The translations under genes and the position numbers were made by a program. A stretch of 64,000 nt of DNA from an uncultured Lachnospiraceae bacterium (lineage in GTDB: Bacteria > Bacillota > Clostridia > Lachnospirales > Lachnospiraceae): contig CANOZK010000007.1 in the NCBI GenBank assembly GCA_947571775.1, forward strand, positions 62,001 to 126,000. The letters are read 5' to 3'. Of the stretch, positions 54,241 to 64,000 are shown in pieces; position 1 is the first letter of the stretch; every line of letters begins with the position of its first letter. The notes under the pieces were generated by a model, which saw only the letters and a list, made by a program, of their open reading frames with translations, was not told the DNA's origin and did no database searches.

Positions 54241-54785
54241 ATCAACAAACAGGGGAGGGGATTAGTCCATTGGAAATAGCAGAAAAGAGTTTTTTTAAAA
54301 ACGTGGTATGGTAAGCATTCCTGCAGAAAGCACCGGATTCATGTAAGGTGAAAATCGCCGAATCCCTCAGATGGGGAAATATATAGTCCGGCAGTACAAA
54401 AGGCTTACCCTGACGGTGAAGAATACCACAGATCCAGTACAAGGATTTCCTTTACGTGTAAAGAAACGTAATCAGGAAAGGATGCGGAAGGCCGCATTCC
54501 AAGAAGCATATTATCTTTGTAACAAAGCGTGAAGATTAAGAAGATGGATAATATGGGTCATGGCTTTGCATTTGGAAAGTTGAAAGTGTGTATAAGGCTT
54601 TCTAAGAGGAGGCGGCAGACGGGAGGAGTATAAGACTGTTGGCGTCCGTAAGCAGGAAGAAAGAATATTTCAAGGAGGCAGAGAAAGAAACGGCAGAAAG
54701 GCTGTTTCAGAAGACAGAAAAATGAATATGGAAGAATTTTAAAGCGGCCATCATTTTAAAAAAACAGAATGATGGCCGCTTATTT
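54241..54785 (+). ncRNA. Large structured RNA, unassigned
   Basis: A region of about 545 bases with no plausible protein on the plus strand. It runs from the promoter above to a 14-bp terminator stem. Perfect or near-perfect stems: GTGGTAT/ATACCAC (54303-54309 with 54423-54429), GGTAAGC/GCTTACC (54310-54316 with 54403-54409), GGATTC/GAATCC (54335-54340 with 54360-54365), GGATGCGG with CCGCATTCC (54480-54500), CATATTATC/GATAATATG (54507-54515 with 54547-54555) and GAAACGGC/GCTGTTTC (54687-54708). It is not tmRNA, RNase P or a 6S RNA as far as I can see. Size and unit layout recall large ornate RNAs such as ROOL, but I cannot confirm membership. Confidence 0.65.
54742..54782. terminator. 14-bp terminator, shared by both strands
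   Basis: AAGCGGCCATCATT pairs perfectly with AATGATGGCCGCTT, 12-base loop. On the plus strand it is followed by ATTTGG, on the minus strand by TAAAATTCTT; the T runs are modest. It can end the RNA and also the convergent antiporter transcript. Confidence 0.75.
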
Positions 54786-54834
54786 GGTAGTTCAAACGGG
54801 GCAGGCAAATGGTGGAATGATTTTTCAAATATCT

Positions 54835-55794
54835 CTAGCGCAGGACAATATATAGAAAGAAAATCACATACAAGGGAATCATCATGATTCCTTCTCTTCT
54901 TTCCAACTCCTTTTTCTGAACGGCAAACAGGTAAACGATGATACTGGATGCGACTAGGAATATCGTGTCGTAAATAGTAAACGGATTTACAGCGATGGGA
55001 TGTACGGCGGAGGAGGCGCCCAATACAAGCAAAATATTGAAAATATTGGAGCCAATGGCGTTTCCCAGGGAAAGATCGCTTTCCCCTTTTTTGGCGGCTA
55101 CCACAGAGGTCACCAGTTCGGGAAGAGAGGTGCCCAGCGCAACGATCGTCAGACCGATAAACGTTTCGCTCCACCCGAATGTGAGCGCAATCGCGGAAGC
55201 GCTGTCTACGACTAAATCACCACCCCAGACAATCCCGGCAATTCCTACAATAACATAGAGGATAATGGTCGGAATGGAGGTGATATGGGGTTCTTCCGAT
55301 TGTTCTGTTGTGTTTTCCTGTCGGGCTTTCAGCGCATCCCGGACAGTGACTGCCAGATAAGCGACGAAAATGATAAGAAGGATACATCCCTCTAGGCTGG
55401 AAAGAACAGACATCTTCTCATTGCCGTAAGCAGTGGGGACTGTCATAACCAGCAGCAGGCCGGCAATCAGGATAGAGAAAGGAAAATCTTTTTTCAGAAC
55501 GGAATCCTGGATTTTCATAGGCCGTATGGCGGCGCTGACCCCCACGACAATGAGAAGATTGAAAATATTGGAACCGATGACATTGCTCAAAGACAAATCA
55601 TTTTTTCCGGCGAGAGCGGCGGTTATGCTCACGGAAGCCTCCGGCATACTAGTTCCAAATGCGACAACCGTCAAGCCGATGATGATGCTGGGAATGCGCA
55701 GGAGGCGGGCGATGCCGGAACTGCCTTCCACGAACAGGTCAGCGCCTTTGACGAGCAGAAAAAATCCCAAGAGTAAAAACAAAAACTTCATCAT
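54835..55794 (-). CDS. CaCA-family Na+/Ca2+ exchanger
   Basis: A 319-residue membrane protein of about ten segments. Two inverted copies of the alpha repeat are seen: VVAFGTSMPEASVSI with GSNIFNLL near 45-80, and VALGTSLPELVTSV with GSNIFNIL near 220-255. This is the calcium/cation antiporter family (YrbG-like). It exchanges Ca2+ for Na+ or H+, and together with the Na+-type V-ATPase nearby could form part of a sodium cycle (inference). The start follows AAAGGAG. Confidence 0.9.
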   Translation of the reverse strand: MMKFLFLLLGFFLLVKGADLFVEGSSGIARLLRIPSIIIGLTVVAFGTSMPEASVSITAALAGKNDLSLSNVIGSNIFNLLIVVGVSAAIRPMKIQDSVLKKDFPFSILIAGLLLVMTVPTAYGNEKMSVLSSLEGCILLIIFVAYLAVTVRDALKARQENTTEQSEEPHITSIPTIILYVIVGIAGIVWGGDLVVDSASAIALTFGWSETFIGLTIVALGTSLPELVTSVVAAKKGESDLSLGNAIGSNIFNILLVLGASSAVHPIAVNPFTIYDTIFLVASSIIVYLFAVQKKELERREGIMMIPLYVIFFLYIVLR

Positions 55795-55917
55795 ATCATA
55801 GTCTCCTTTGATTTGGAAAGTAGAGGGTTATGGGATAAGTATGGGACGGACGCGGGCATTTGTCAAGCCCGTCAAAAAGAGAATCCATATAATAAAAAAG
55901 AGGAACAAAAAAGAATT

Positions 55918-56601
55918 ATGAAAGATTTTGCCGAATATATTATATATGAAGAGAAACATCTGATTATTTGTCACAAACCATCTGGAGTTCCGGTGCAAAG
56001 CGCAGGTGTGGGCGTATTGGATTTGGAATGCGCCTGCTTAAATTATTTACAGCAAAAGAATAAAAAGAACAACAGGCAGCCCTATGTAGGAATTGTACAG
56101 CGGCTGGATCAACCCGTGGAAGGACTAGTAGTTTTGGCAAAAACAAAACAAGCAGCCGGAGAACTGGGCAGACAGGTGCAGGATGGACGGATGGAAAAAA
56201 CGTATTTGGCCGTGGTAGACGGCGAGATAGAGGATTCACAAGGTGAGCTTTGCGACTGGCTGCTCAAAGACAGCAAAATGAGAATGGCAAAAGTGGTGCC
56301 TCCAGGCACAAAGGGAAGTAAAGAGGCTAAACTCTGCTATCGGGTATTACAGCGCCGGGAAGGGAAAAGCCTGTTGGAAATCCGTCTGCTCACAGGCAGG
56401 TATCATCAGATACGGGCGCAGTTGAGCCATTTTGGATTTCCGCTGGCGGGCGATACCAAATACAATCCCCAAGGACACAGCCAGACCGGAGGACTGGGAT
56501 TGTGCGCATGCCGTCTGTATCTTTCGCACCCGGTTTCAGGAGAAAAAATGGGCTGGGAAATTTGGCCAGATGGGGAAGTGTTTAGGAACTGGCAGGTATA
56601 A
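55918..56601 (+). CDS. RluA-type RNA pseudouridine synthase
   Basis: A 227-residue single-domain enzyme. The catalytic Asp lies in VQRLDQPVEGLVVLAKT (usually HRLD; Gln replaces His here). Further family motifs are KTYLAVVDG and LLTGRYHQIRAQLSHFG. No S4 domain is present. It isomerises uridine in rRNA or tRNA; the exact site is unknown. ATG 55918 is used because it gives the family N-terminus; AGAGGAAC lies 12 bases upstream. Confidence 0.88.
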   Translation: MKDFAEYIIYEEKHLIICHKPSGVPVQSAGVGVLDLECACLNYLQQKNKKNNRQPYVGIVQRLDQPVEGLVVLAKTKQAAGELGRQVQDGRMEKTYLAVVDGEIEDSQGELCDWLLKDSKMRMAKVVPPGTKGSKEAKLCYRVLQRREGKSLLEIRLLTGRYHQIRAQLSHFGFPLAGDTKYNPQGHSQTGGLGLCACRLYLSHPVSGEKMGWEIWPDGEVFRNWQV

Positions 56602-56668
56602 AACCGCAAGAAAACTATCATACTGGGATTAGGCTTTAGAAACGACAAAGAAAAGGTATGGTGGTTTT

Positions 56669-57700
56669 GTGGATTTTGAATGGAAGAGAAGAATATACAT
56701 CGTAGGAATCGTGGCAGGTGTTTACTTGGGGTTCCGGTATGTGTTGCCGGTGGCCATTCCTTTTTTGATTGGGTGGGGATTGGCGGTGTGGCTGCATCCG
56801 TTGGCTGTCAAGACCGGAAAAAAGCTTCATATAAAAAAGAGCGTTGCCGGTGGCTTTTTTATGCTTTTGCTTCTGGCGGCTGCTGGGGTTCTGCTGTGGG
56901 TGGGAGTGAGCACGCTGATTGGGCAGTTGAAAGCATGGATGACCAATTTTCCCACGCTGGAGGCAAAGTTTTATCAGTTTGTGGATCAATGCTGCTGCGT
57001 TATGGAGGACACTCTGGGAATTTCTCAGACTGACAGCCGCAGGTTTATTCTGGATAATGCAGAAAAGATGCGCGCAAATTTTATTCAGGGAATCAGTCCG
57101 AAAACGATTTTCCAGGCCACAGATTATCTGAAAAGCCTGATTGCGGTTATCAGCGGGATTATCATTGCTTTTATTTCCGGCGTGTTGTTTTTGAAAGATC
57201 TGGAAGCTATCCGGCGGACGCTGCGCACATACCGGTTCTACCAGCCATGGAAACGGGTGCTCAAACGGCTGCGCCAGACGTGTGTTACCTATCTGAAAGC
57301 GCAGTTATTGATTATGCTGGCAGTAGCATTTCTCTGTACGGTCATGCTGTGGCTGATGAAAAGTCCTTATTTTCTCTTGTTTGGGATTGGGCTTGGTATT
57401 CTGGATGCTCTGCCGATTATTGGAACCGGGCTTTTTCTGTACCCGGCGATGCTGATTTTCTTTTTACAGGGCCGGACCGGGCTGGCGGTCTGGTGTTTGT
57501 CCATTGAGCTGGTGACCACACTGGTACGGGAGTTTATGGAGCCCAGGCTTCTGGGTGGGAAGCTGGGCGTATATCCGGTGGTGATTATGGCGGCGATTTA
57601 TTTTGGATTCATTGTATTTGGGGTGGCAGGTTTTATTCTGGGGCCGATTGCCCTATCCTTGGTATATGGAATTGGAAAAGAATGGGATATCTGGGATTAA
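56669..57700 (+). CDS. AI-2E family permease (YtvI-like)
   Basis: A 343-residue protein with about seven or eight membrane segments and the family motif GILDALPIIGTGLFLYP near residue 245, plus a conserved GVAGFILGPIALSL at the C-terminus. The family (PF01594) includes exporters and the sporulation protein YtvI, to which length and the N-terminus are similar. The substrate is unknown. The start is GTG 56669; the ribosome binding site is weak (AAAAGG). Confidence 0.82.
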   Translation: MDFEWKRRIYIVGIVAGVYLGFRYVLPVAIPFLIGWGLAVWLHPLAVKTGKKLHIKKSVAGGFFMLLLLAAAGVLLWVGVSTLIGQLKAWMTNFPTLEAKFYQFVDQCCCVMEDTLGISQTDSRRFILDNAEKMRANFIQGISPKTIFQATDYLKSLIAVISGIIIAFISGVLFLKDLEAIRRTLRTYRFYQPWKRVLKRLRQTCVTYLKAQLLIMLAVAFLCTVMLWLMKSPYFLLFGIGLGILDALPIIGTGLFLYPAMLIFFLQGRTGLAVWCLSIELVTTLVREFMEPRLLGGKLGVYPVVIMAAIYFGFIVFGVAGFILGPIALSLVYGIGKEWDIWD

Positions 57701-57712
57701 CTTACAGTTTTG

Positions 57713-58831
57713 TTAATACAGTAGGCCGTCCTGCCTGGCCTGTTCCAGATTGTAGCCGTCTATCCATAAATAATCTGCTTTCAGGTATTTTTCCAGATGA
57801 TCCGTCTGCTCCGGCGCTGTGGCGCATACAGCGGTCTGGATGGTCTGACTGGCGATCAGAGGAATATTTTGGACGATGGTACCGATTTCCCGTCCTTCCT
57901 GGATTGCTGTAAGCTGAACTTTTCCGGCGTCGAAACCAACGATTGCAGGCGTATTTTCCGAATATTCTTCCTGGATGGCCAGCACTTGTTCTGCGATGGT
58001 CTGATCTGTGCAGAAAATGGCGTCTGTCTGTCCGGTTTTCAAGACGTTTCGGATAGCGGCCTCCATATCTTCCTCCATATCTTCGGTGTATACATTTGCC
58101 ACAGTTACGCCGGGATGGTTTTTGCGGATTTCCCGGCGAAAGCCCTGGATCCGATCTTTGCTGGTTTGCGTATAGGAGGCGTGGGCGAATACGGCAGCGG
58201 TTCCGTTTTCGCTTATAGCGGCGCAGAGCTTTTGAGCGGCCTCTGCCCCTGCTGCTTTGTTGTCGGTAGCGCAGAAAGCGGCGTTGGTGCTGTATTTTAC
58301 CCCGGAATCAAAGAGCACTACGGGGATTCCGTTATCCTGTGCAGTCTCAAGCTGGGCCTGGCAGGAATTCATATCGATGGCAGCCAGGCAGAGTACAGAA
58401 GGGTTTTCGGCCAGAACTGCGTCGATGGTGTTGATCTGGACGTCGATATCCGCCTCGGAGTCCGGCCCCTCAAAGGTCACTTGGATGGCGTCCTCCCCGG
58501 TCAGGCCGTAAAATTCGTTGAAATATGCGGCCGTTTCTTTCATCTGTTTTTTCATCTGCTTCCAGTAATCGCCTTGTGTGGACTTGGCGACAACGGCAAT
58601 GCGCAGACCTTTTTCGATGTTCAAATTGGCGTCGGCTTGAATCGGAAGCGGCGATGCCGTGTCTATTTCCTCGTTTTCTGAAAATGATTCGGAGGACTGG
58701 GACGTTTCCGGCTGTGCGGACAGAACCTCTGCGGCGGCAGCGACAGCAGTCGTCCGTGGCTCCTTGGCGCAGCCCGCAAACATTCCCAAGGCCAATACAG
58801 AGCATAAAAGCCCCATGAATACTTGTTTCAT
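57713..58831 (-). CDS. Sugar-binding lipoprotein, periplasmic-binding fold
   Basis: A 372-residue lipoprotein. The signal peptide ends in MFAGC, a good lipobox, followed by a Ser/Glu-rich linker (about 35-65). The mature part has the class B ribose-binding fold: LRIAVVAKSTQGDYWKQM, LAAIDMNSCQAQLETA, GIPVVLFDSG and AIVGFDAGK. It probably binds a sugar or related ligand for an ABC importer or a sensor. No permease, ATPase or kinase is adjacent, so the partner is encoded elsewhere. Its own promoter lies at 58882-58909. Confidence 0.85.
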   Translation of the reverse strand: MKQVFMGLLCSVLALGMFAGCAKEPRTTAVAAAAEVLSAQPETSQSSESFSENEEIDTASPLPIQADANLNIEKGLRIAVVAKSTQGDYWKQMKKQMKETAAYFNEFYGLTGEDAIQVTFEGPDSEADIDVQINTIDAVLAENPSVLCLAAIDMNSCQAQLETAQDNGIPVVLFDSGVKYSTNAAFCATDNKAAGAEAAQKLCAAISENGTAAVFAHASYTQTSKDRIQGFRREIRKNHPGVTVANVYTEDMEEDMEAAIRNVLKTGQTDAIFCTDQTIAEQVLAIQEEYSENTPAIVGFDAGKVQLTAIQEGREIGTIVQNIPLIASQTIQTAVCATAPEQTDHLEKYLKADYLWIDGYNLEQARQDGLLY

Positions 58832-58881
58832 GCTGTTCCCCTTTCCTTTTAAATCTCAAATGGCCGTTTCTTCTCTTTACG

Positions 58882-58909
58882 ATTATACATATTTTTTCTC
58901 GTTAGTCCA
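58882..58909 (-). promoter_or_regulatory. Promoter of sugar-binding lipoprotein
   Basis: On the minus strand TGGACT (58904-58909) and TATAAT (58882-58887) are 16 bases apart. It is divergent from the V-ATPase promoters 70 bases away. Confidence 0.5.
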
Positions 58910-58972
58910 TAGAGTTTATTTTTATTTCACACTTTTTTCATGTATTTGATTTCGTATTAAGAAACACACTTT

Positions 58973-59024
58973 TTGACATAGTTACTGATTTTTGTTTGAT
59001 TTTTTGTGCGGAATATGGTACTAT
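58973..59024 (+). promoter_or_regulatory. Candidate promoters of V-ATPase operon
   Basis: Two overlapping candidates: TTGACA (58973-58978) with TTTGAT (58995-59000), spacing 16, and TTGATT (58996-59001) with TACTAT (59019-59024), spacing 17. Either or both could drive the operon beginning at 59055. Confidence 0.45.
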
Positions 59025-59054
59025 CTTACTATACGTATAAAAGGTGGTGATAAA

Positions 59055-59363
59055 GTGGTACAAGAAACTATGAAAGTAGTCAAGGAAACAGAGGCAAAGG
59101 CTGAACAGATTATCAAGGATGCCGCAGCAGAAGCTGAGGCACTGATAGAAAAAGCAAAAGCCGATGCAAAAACCTTGAAGACAGATCAGGAGGAGAATGC
59201 CCGTGCCAGGGCTAAGACGGCTCTTGAACAGGCAGAAGCAGAATCGCAGAAAGTCTATCAAAAGTCTGAACAGTCATCCGCAAAAGATATTAAGGCTCTT
59301 AAAGCGGCAGCAGCAAAAAAAGAGGCGCAGGCAATTGATCTGGTGATCTCCCATCTGTATTAG
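59055..59363 (+). CDS. ntpF: V-type ATPase peripheral-stalk subunit G/H
   Basis: A 102-residue, almost fully helical protein rich in Ala, Glu and Lys (AEQIIKDAAAEAEALIEKAKAD), typical of the G-type peripheral stalk subunit that pairs with subunit E. It starts at GTG 59055 behind AAGGTGGTGA; ATG 59070 is possible. It is the first gene of the operon, in the same order as the Enterococcus hirae ntp operon. Confidence 0.85.
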   Translation: MVQETMKVVKETEAKAEQIIKDAAAEAEALIEKAKADAKTLKTDQEENARARAKTALEQAEAESQKVYQKSEQSSAKDIKALKAAAAKKEAQAIDLVISHLY

Positions 59364-59420
59364 GGGGAGGTTATGAGGTTCCCCCTAGTATGTGTGGGCG
59401 CTTGTGCGCCAGCTTTTTTT
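59361..59420 (+). terminator. Tandem hairpins between ntpF and ntpI
   Basis: A 7-bp stem TAGGGGG/CCCCCTA (59361-59367 with 59381-59387) starts at the ntpF stop. A second stem, GGCGC/GCGCC (59397-59410), is followed by AGC and seven T residues, a short intrinsic terminator. It could attenuate or adjust stoichiometry between ntpF and the rest of the operon. Confidence 0.5.
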
Positions 59421-59448
59421 ACGAAATTTAAGAAGGAGGGATGCGGAT

Positions 59449-61954
<2,506 letters not shown>

Positions 61955-61993
61955 GTAGCTGTTGGGTAAATCAAGAGTAAAGGAGAGCTTAGA

Positions 61994-62590
61994 ATGACCG
62001 GATTAGACAAAATTATTAATCAAATCCTGGATGAAGCGAACAACTCCGCCAACGAGAAGCTGGAAGAGGCTAAAGCCAAAGCCAAAGAAATTATGGATAA
62101 GGCCGAAGCGGAAGCCAAAGCAATCGAGGAGGAGATCTCCAAAAAATCAGAGGTAGAAGTTGCCAATTACAGGGATCGGGTAGAATCTTCCGCAGATTTG
62201 AAAAGCAGGACCGCAATCCTGGAAGCAAAGCAGGAAGTGATTGCCGAAACCATGGAAAAGGCATACGAGAAATTCTGCTCGAAAAGTGACGGGGAATATT
62301 TCAGCACTTTGAAAGAGATGCTGAAAAAATTTGCTCTGCCCCAAGACGGGGAAGTTTACTTTTCTGGCGAAGATTTGAAGAAAATGCCTTCCGGATTTGA
62401 GGAGGAGATAGGAAAGATCGCCAAGGAAAAGGGCGGCAGCCTGACGGTATCCAAGGAGAGCAGAGAAGTGAAGGGCGGCGGGTTCATCCTGGCCTATGGA
62501 GGAGTAGAGGAAAATTGTTCCTTCCGCGCACTGTTTGATTCAAGAAAGGATGACCTGCAAGATCAGATACAGAAAGTTTTATTTGCATAA
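61994..62590 (+). CDS. ntpE: V-type ATPase subunit E
   Basis: A 198-residue peripheral stalk subunit. The N-terminal half is one long helix (EEAKAKAKEIMDKAEAEAKA), the C-terminal half a mixed globular domain (GGGFILAYGGVEENCSFRAL). It pairs with the G/H subunit encoded first in the operon to brace the headpiece. The site AAAGGAGAGCTTAGA precedes the ATG. Confidence 0.93.
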   Translation: MTGLDKIINQILDEANNSANEKLEEAKAKAKEIMDKAEAEAKAIEEEISKKSEVEVANYRDRVESSADLKSRTAILEAKQEVIAETMEKAYEKFCSKSDGEYFSTLKEMLKKFALPQDGEVYFSGEDLKKMPSGFEEEIGKIAKEKGGSLTVSKESREVKGGGFILAYGGVEENCSFRALFDSRKDDLQDQIQKVLFA

Positions 62591-62622
62591 AAGCGCAGAT
62601 CCGCGTATAGGAGGTTATACCG

Positions 62623-63603
62623 ATGTCTGATAAGATGTACACTTATGCGGTTGCGCGAATTCGCTCAAAGGAAGTGTCTTTGTTTTCCCAGGCAACCATT
62701 GAACAGCTTGTCGCTGCCAAAAATCATGGGCAGTGCGTACAGCTTTTGTTAGAGAAGGGCTGGGGGAATGCGGATTCTTCCGTAGATGATGCAGAAGCGA
62801 TTTTATCACTGGAGAAAGAGAAGACCTGGGAGCTGATGCGGGAGCTGATAGACGATATGTCTGTGCTGGATGTGCTCACGTATCCGGATCAGTTCCACAA
62901 TCTGAAGGCAGCCATCAAATATGTGGCTTCCGACAGTTCTGCCGCAGATGCGAATCTGTTCTATGATTCCTGCTCGATTAACGGCAAGGAAATGATAGAA
63001 ATCGTGCAGAACAAAGATTTCCATCGTCTGCCGGACAATATGTCCCAGGCAGCGCAGGAAGCTTACGAGTCGTTTGTCCATACAGGTGACGGCCAGCTCT
63101 GTGACGTGATGATTGATAAGGCAGCTCTGGAAGCAATTTACCAGGCGGGGCAGGAGGCTAAGGATGAAATCATCCGCAAATATGCCGAATCCACCGTGGC
63201 GGTTGCCGATATTAAAATTGCTGTGCGTTCGCAGAAAACCGCGAAATCAGTAGAGTTTATGAAAAAGGCCATGGCAGAATGCGACAGCCTGTCGGTTGAC
63301 CTGTTGTCCAAGGCGGCGTTGAGCGGCATGGACGCAATTCAGGAATATCTGGCAGGTACGGAATACGCCCAGGGGGCACAGGCCCTTGCGGATTCTCCTT
63401 CTGCATTTGAGAGATGGTGCGATAACCGTATTATCGAAACAATCCGGCCTCAGTTGTATAATTCATTCACTATCGGGCCGTTGGTGGCTTATGTGATAGC
63501 GCGTGAGAATGAAATCAAAACGGTAAGGATTATCCTTTCCGGCAAACAAAACGAGCTGCCGGACGAATCCATCCGGGAAAGGGTAAGGGAAATGTATGTA
63601 TAA
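62623..63603 (+). CDS. ntpC: V-type ATPase subunit C (d-type)
   Basis: A 326-residue helical protein (YAVARIRSKEVSLFSQATIEQ, cut by three repeats of the family fold; FTIGPLVAYVIARENEIKTVR near the end). It couples the central rotor shaft to the K ring. The start follows ATAGGAGGTTATACCG, and the 3' end overlaps the next gene by 8 bases. Confidence 0.93.
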   Translation: MSDKMYTYAVARIRSKEVSLFSQATIEQLVAAKNHGQCVQLLLEKGWGNADSSVDDAEAILSLEKEKTWELMRELIDDMSVLDVLTYPDQFHNLKAAIKYVASDSSAADANLFYDSCSINGKEMIEIVQNKDFHRLPDNMSQAAQEAYESFVHTGDGQLCDVMIDKAALEAIYQAGQEAKDEIIRKYAESTVAVADIKIAVRSQKTAKSVEFMKKAMAECDSLSVDLLSKAALSGMDAIQEYLAGTEYAQGAQALADSPSAFERWCDNRIIETIRPQLYNSFTIGPLVAYVIARENEIKTVRIILSGKQNELPDESIRERVREMYV

Positions 63604-63922
63604 GATTGCAGTAATTGGCGATTATGACAGCATTTACGGCTTTGCAGCACTGGGCCTTGATACATTTCCGGTAGTGGAGACAGACCTAGAGCAGGCACAG
63701 AAACAGCTTGCGCAGTTGGCCGGCGGCCAGTATGCCGTCATTTATATAACGGAGAGTCTGGCAGATGTGCTTAAGCATGAGATAGAGAAATACCGAGATG
63801 AATTGCTGCCTGCAATTATCCAGATCCCCGGCGTTTTCGGCAATACGGGAGCGGGCGTGGAAGGTGTCAAGAAGTCTGTGGAACAGGCGGTTGGCTCGGA
63901 TATTCTCTTTAGCAATAATTGA
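63596..63922 (+). CDS. ntpG: V-type ATPase subunit F
   Basis: A 108-residue small subunit with the family pattern KIAVIGDYDSIYGFAALGLD and AVIYITESLADVL. It belongs to the central shaft. In the E. hirae naming this position is ntpG; elsewhere it is called atpF. It overlaps the ntpC end by 8 bases. Confidence 0.93.
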   Translation: MYKIAVIGDYDSIYGFAALGLDTFPVVETDLEQAQKQLAQLAGGQYAVIYITESLADVLKHEIEKYRDELLPAIIQIPGVFGNTGAGVEGVKKSVEQAVGSDILFSNN

Positions 63923-63947
63923 TCAGGAAGGTGAGTGATTAGTTCTA

Positions 63948-64000
63948 ATGAGTAAAGGAACGATAAAGAAAGTGGCAGGTCCGCTGGTTATCGCTGAGGG
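63948..64000 (+). CDS. ntpA: V-type ATPase catalytic subunit A, cut by window end
   Basis: Only the first 17 codons are present: MSKGTIKKVAGPLVIAE. This is the start of the catalytic A subunit, as expected after subunit F in the operon. AGGAAGGTGAG lies 14 bases upstream. The rest of the gene, and the B and D subunits, are beyond the window. Confidence 0.85.
   Translation, partial: MSKGTIKKVAGPLVIAE

Noticed and set aside
54241..54785. Group I intron, tmRNA or RNase P RNA in the large gene-free region
   Set aside because: A group I-like ATAGTCC at 54384 has no matching upstream P7 strand; there is no tRNA-like end or tag frame for tmRNA; the RNase P universal GAGGAAAGTCC near the 5' end is missing.
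54707..55174. Minus-strand frame of 155 codons overlapping the exchanger gene end
   Set aside because: It is a different frame of the exchanger gene and of the terminator; Arg- and Ser-rich composition typical of a shadow frame.

Overview
The window looks like chromosomal DNA from a motile, anaerobic Firmicute, most likely a gut member of the Lachnospiraceae (Clostridia). This is inferred from strong AGGAGG ribosome binding sites, a tig-clpP-clpX-lon-ysxC-ecfA1A2T-truA gene order, a T-box on ilvBN, an L10 leader RNA, a seven-gene ntp-type V-ATPase operon and Clostridia-style flagellar genes (FlgM, FlgN, DUF6470, FliW, CsrA). I see no rRNA, tRNA, CRISPR array, prophage or complete insertion sequence.

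Layout. Positions 1-8306 carry a hexuronate operon: a HAD hydrolase cut by the window edge, a GH3 glycosidase, uxuA, a fructuronate reductase, eda, kdgK and uxaC. Together they convert glucuronate to pyruvate and glyceraldehyde-3-phosphate. Positions 8386-11586 hold small units: a lytic transglycosylase, a membrane protein, proC, a CYTH enzyme and a DJ-1 family protein. Positions 11741-21267 form the protein quality control block (trigger factor, ClpP, ClpX, Lon), the ribosome GTPase YsxC, an ECF transporter core and TruA. A two-component system and RNase H follow on the minus strand, then a Val-type T-box with ilvB and ilvN and an ABC-class ATPase.

Positions 28572-40533 are the motility region. 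A minus-strand pair (FliK-like protein and FlhB C-terminal homologue) diverges from cheA-cheW-cheR-cheB-flgM-flgN-flgK-flgL-DUF6470-fliW-csrA. Next come galE with a sugar nucleotidyltransferase, a second two-component system, and the ribosomal cluster rpmG-secE-nusG-rplK-rplA // rplJ-rplL, which is split by a secreted leucine-rich-repeat protein with its own promoter. Positions 49619-58831 hold surface and housekeeping genes: a DUF885 protein, a CapA-like protein, TatD, a CaCA exchanger, an RluA-type pseudouridine synthase, an AI-2E family permease and an orphan sugar-binding lipoprotein. The window ends in a V-ATPase operon whose K subunit has Na+ ligands.

Most interesting observations. (1) An approximately 545-nt gene-free transcription unit at 54241-54785 has a near-consensus promoter, many perfect stems and a 14-bp terminal hairpin, and probably encodes a large structured non-coding RNA that I cannot assign. 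(2) A roughly 41-nt element is 80% conserved immediately upstream of the ribosome binding sites of both uxaC and clpX, two functionally unrelated genes, with paired changes in its hairpins. Smaller items include a hairpin-rich element with 11-bp terminal inverted repeats, a 50-nt fliW/csrA overlap, a cysteine cluster in IlvB and a tandem hairpin/terminator inside the V-ATPase operon. All calls were made by reading the sequence; no database or folding program was run.
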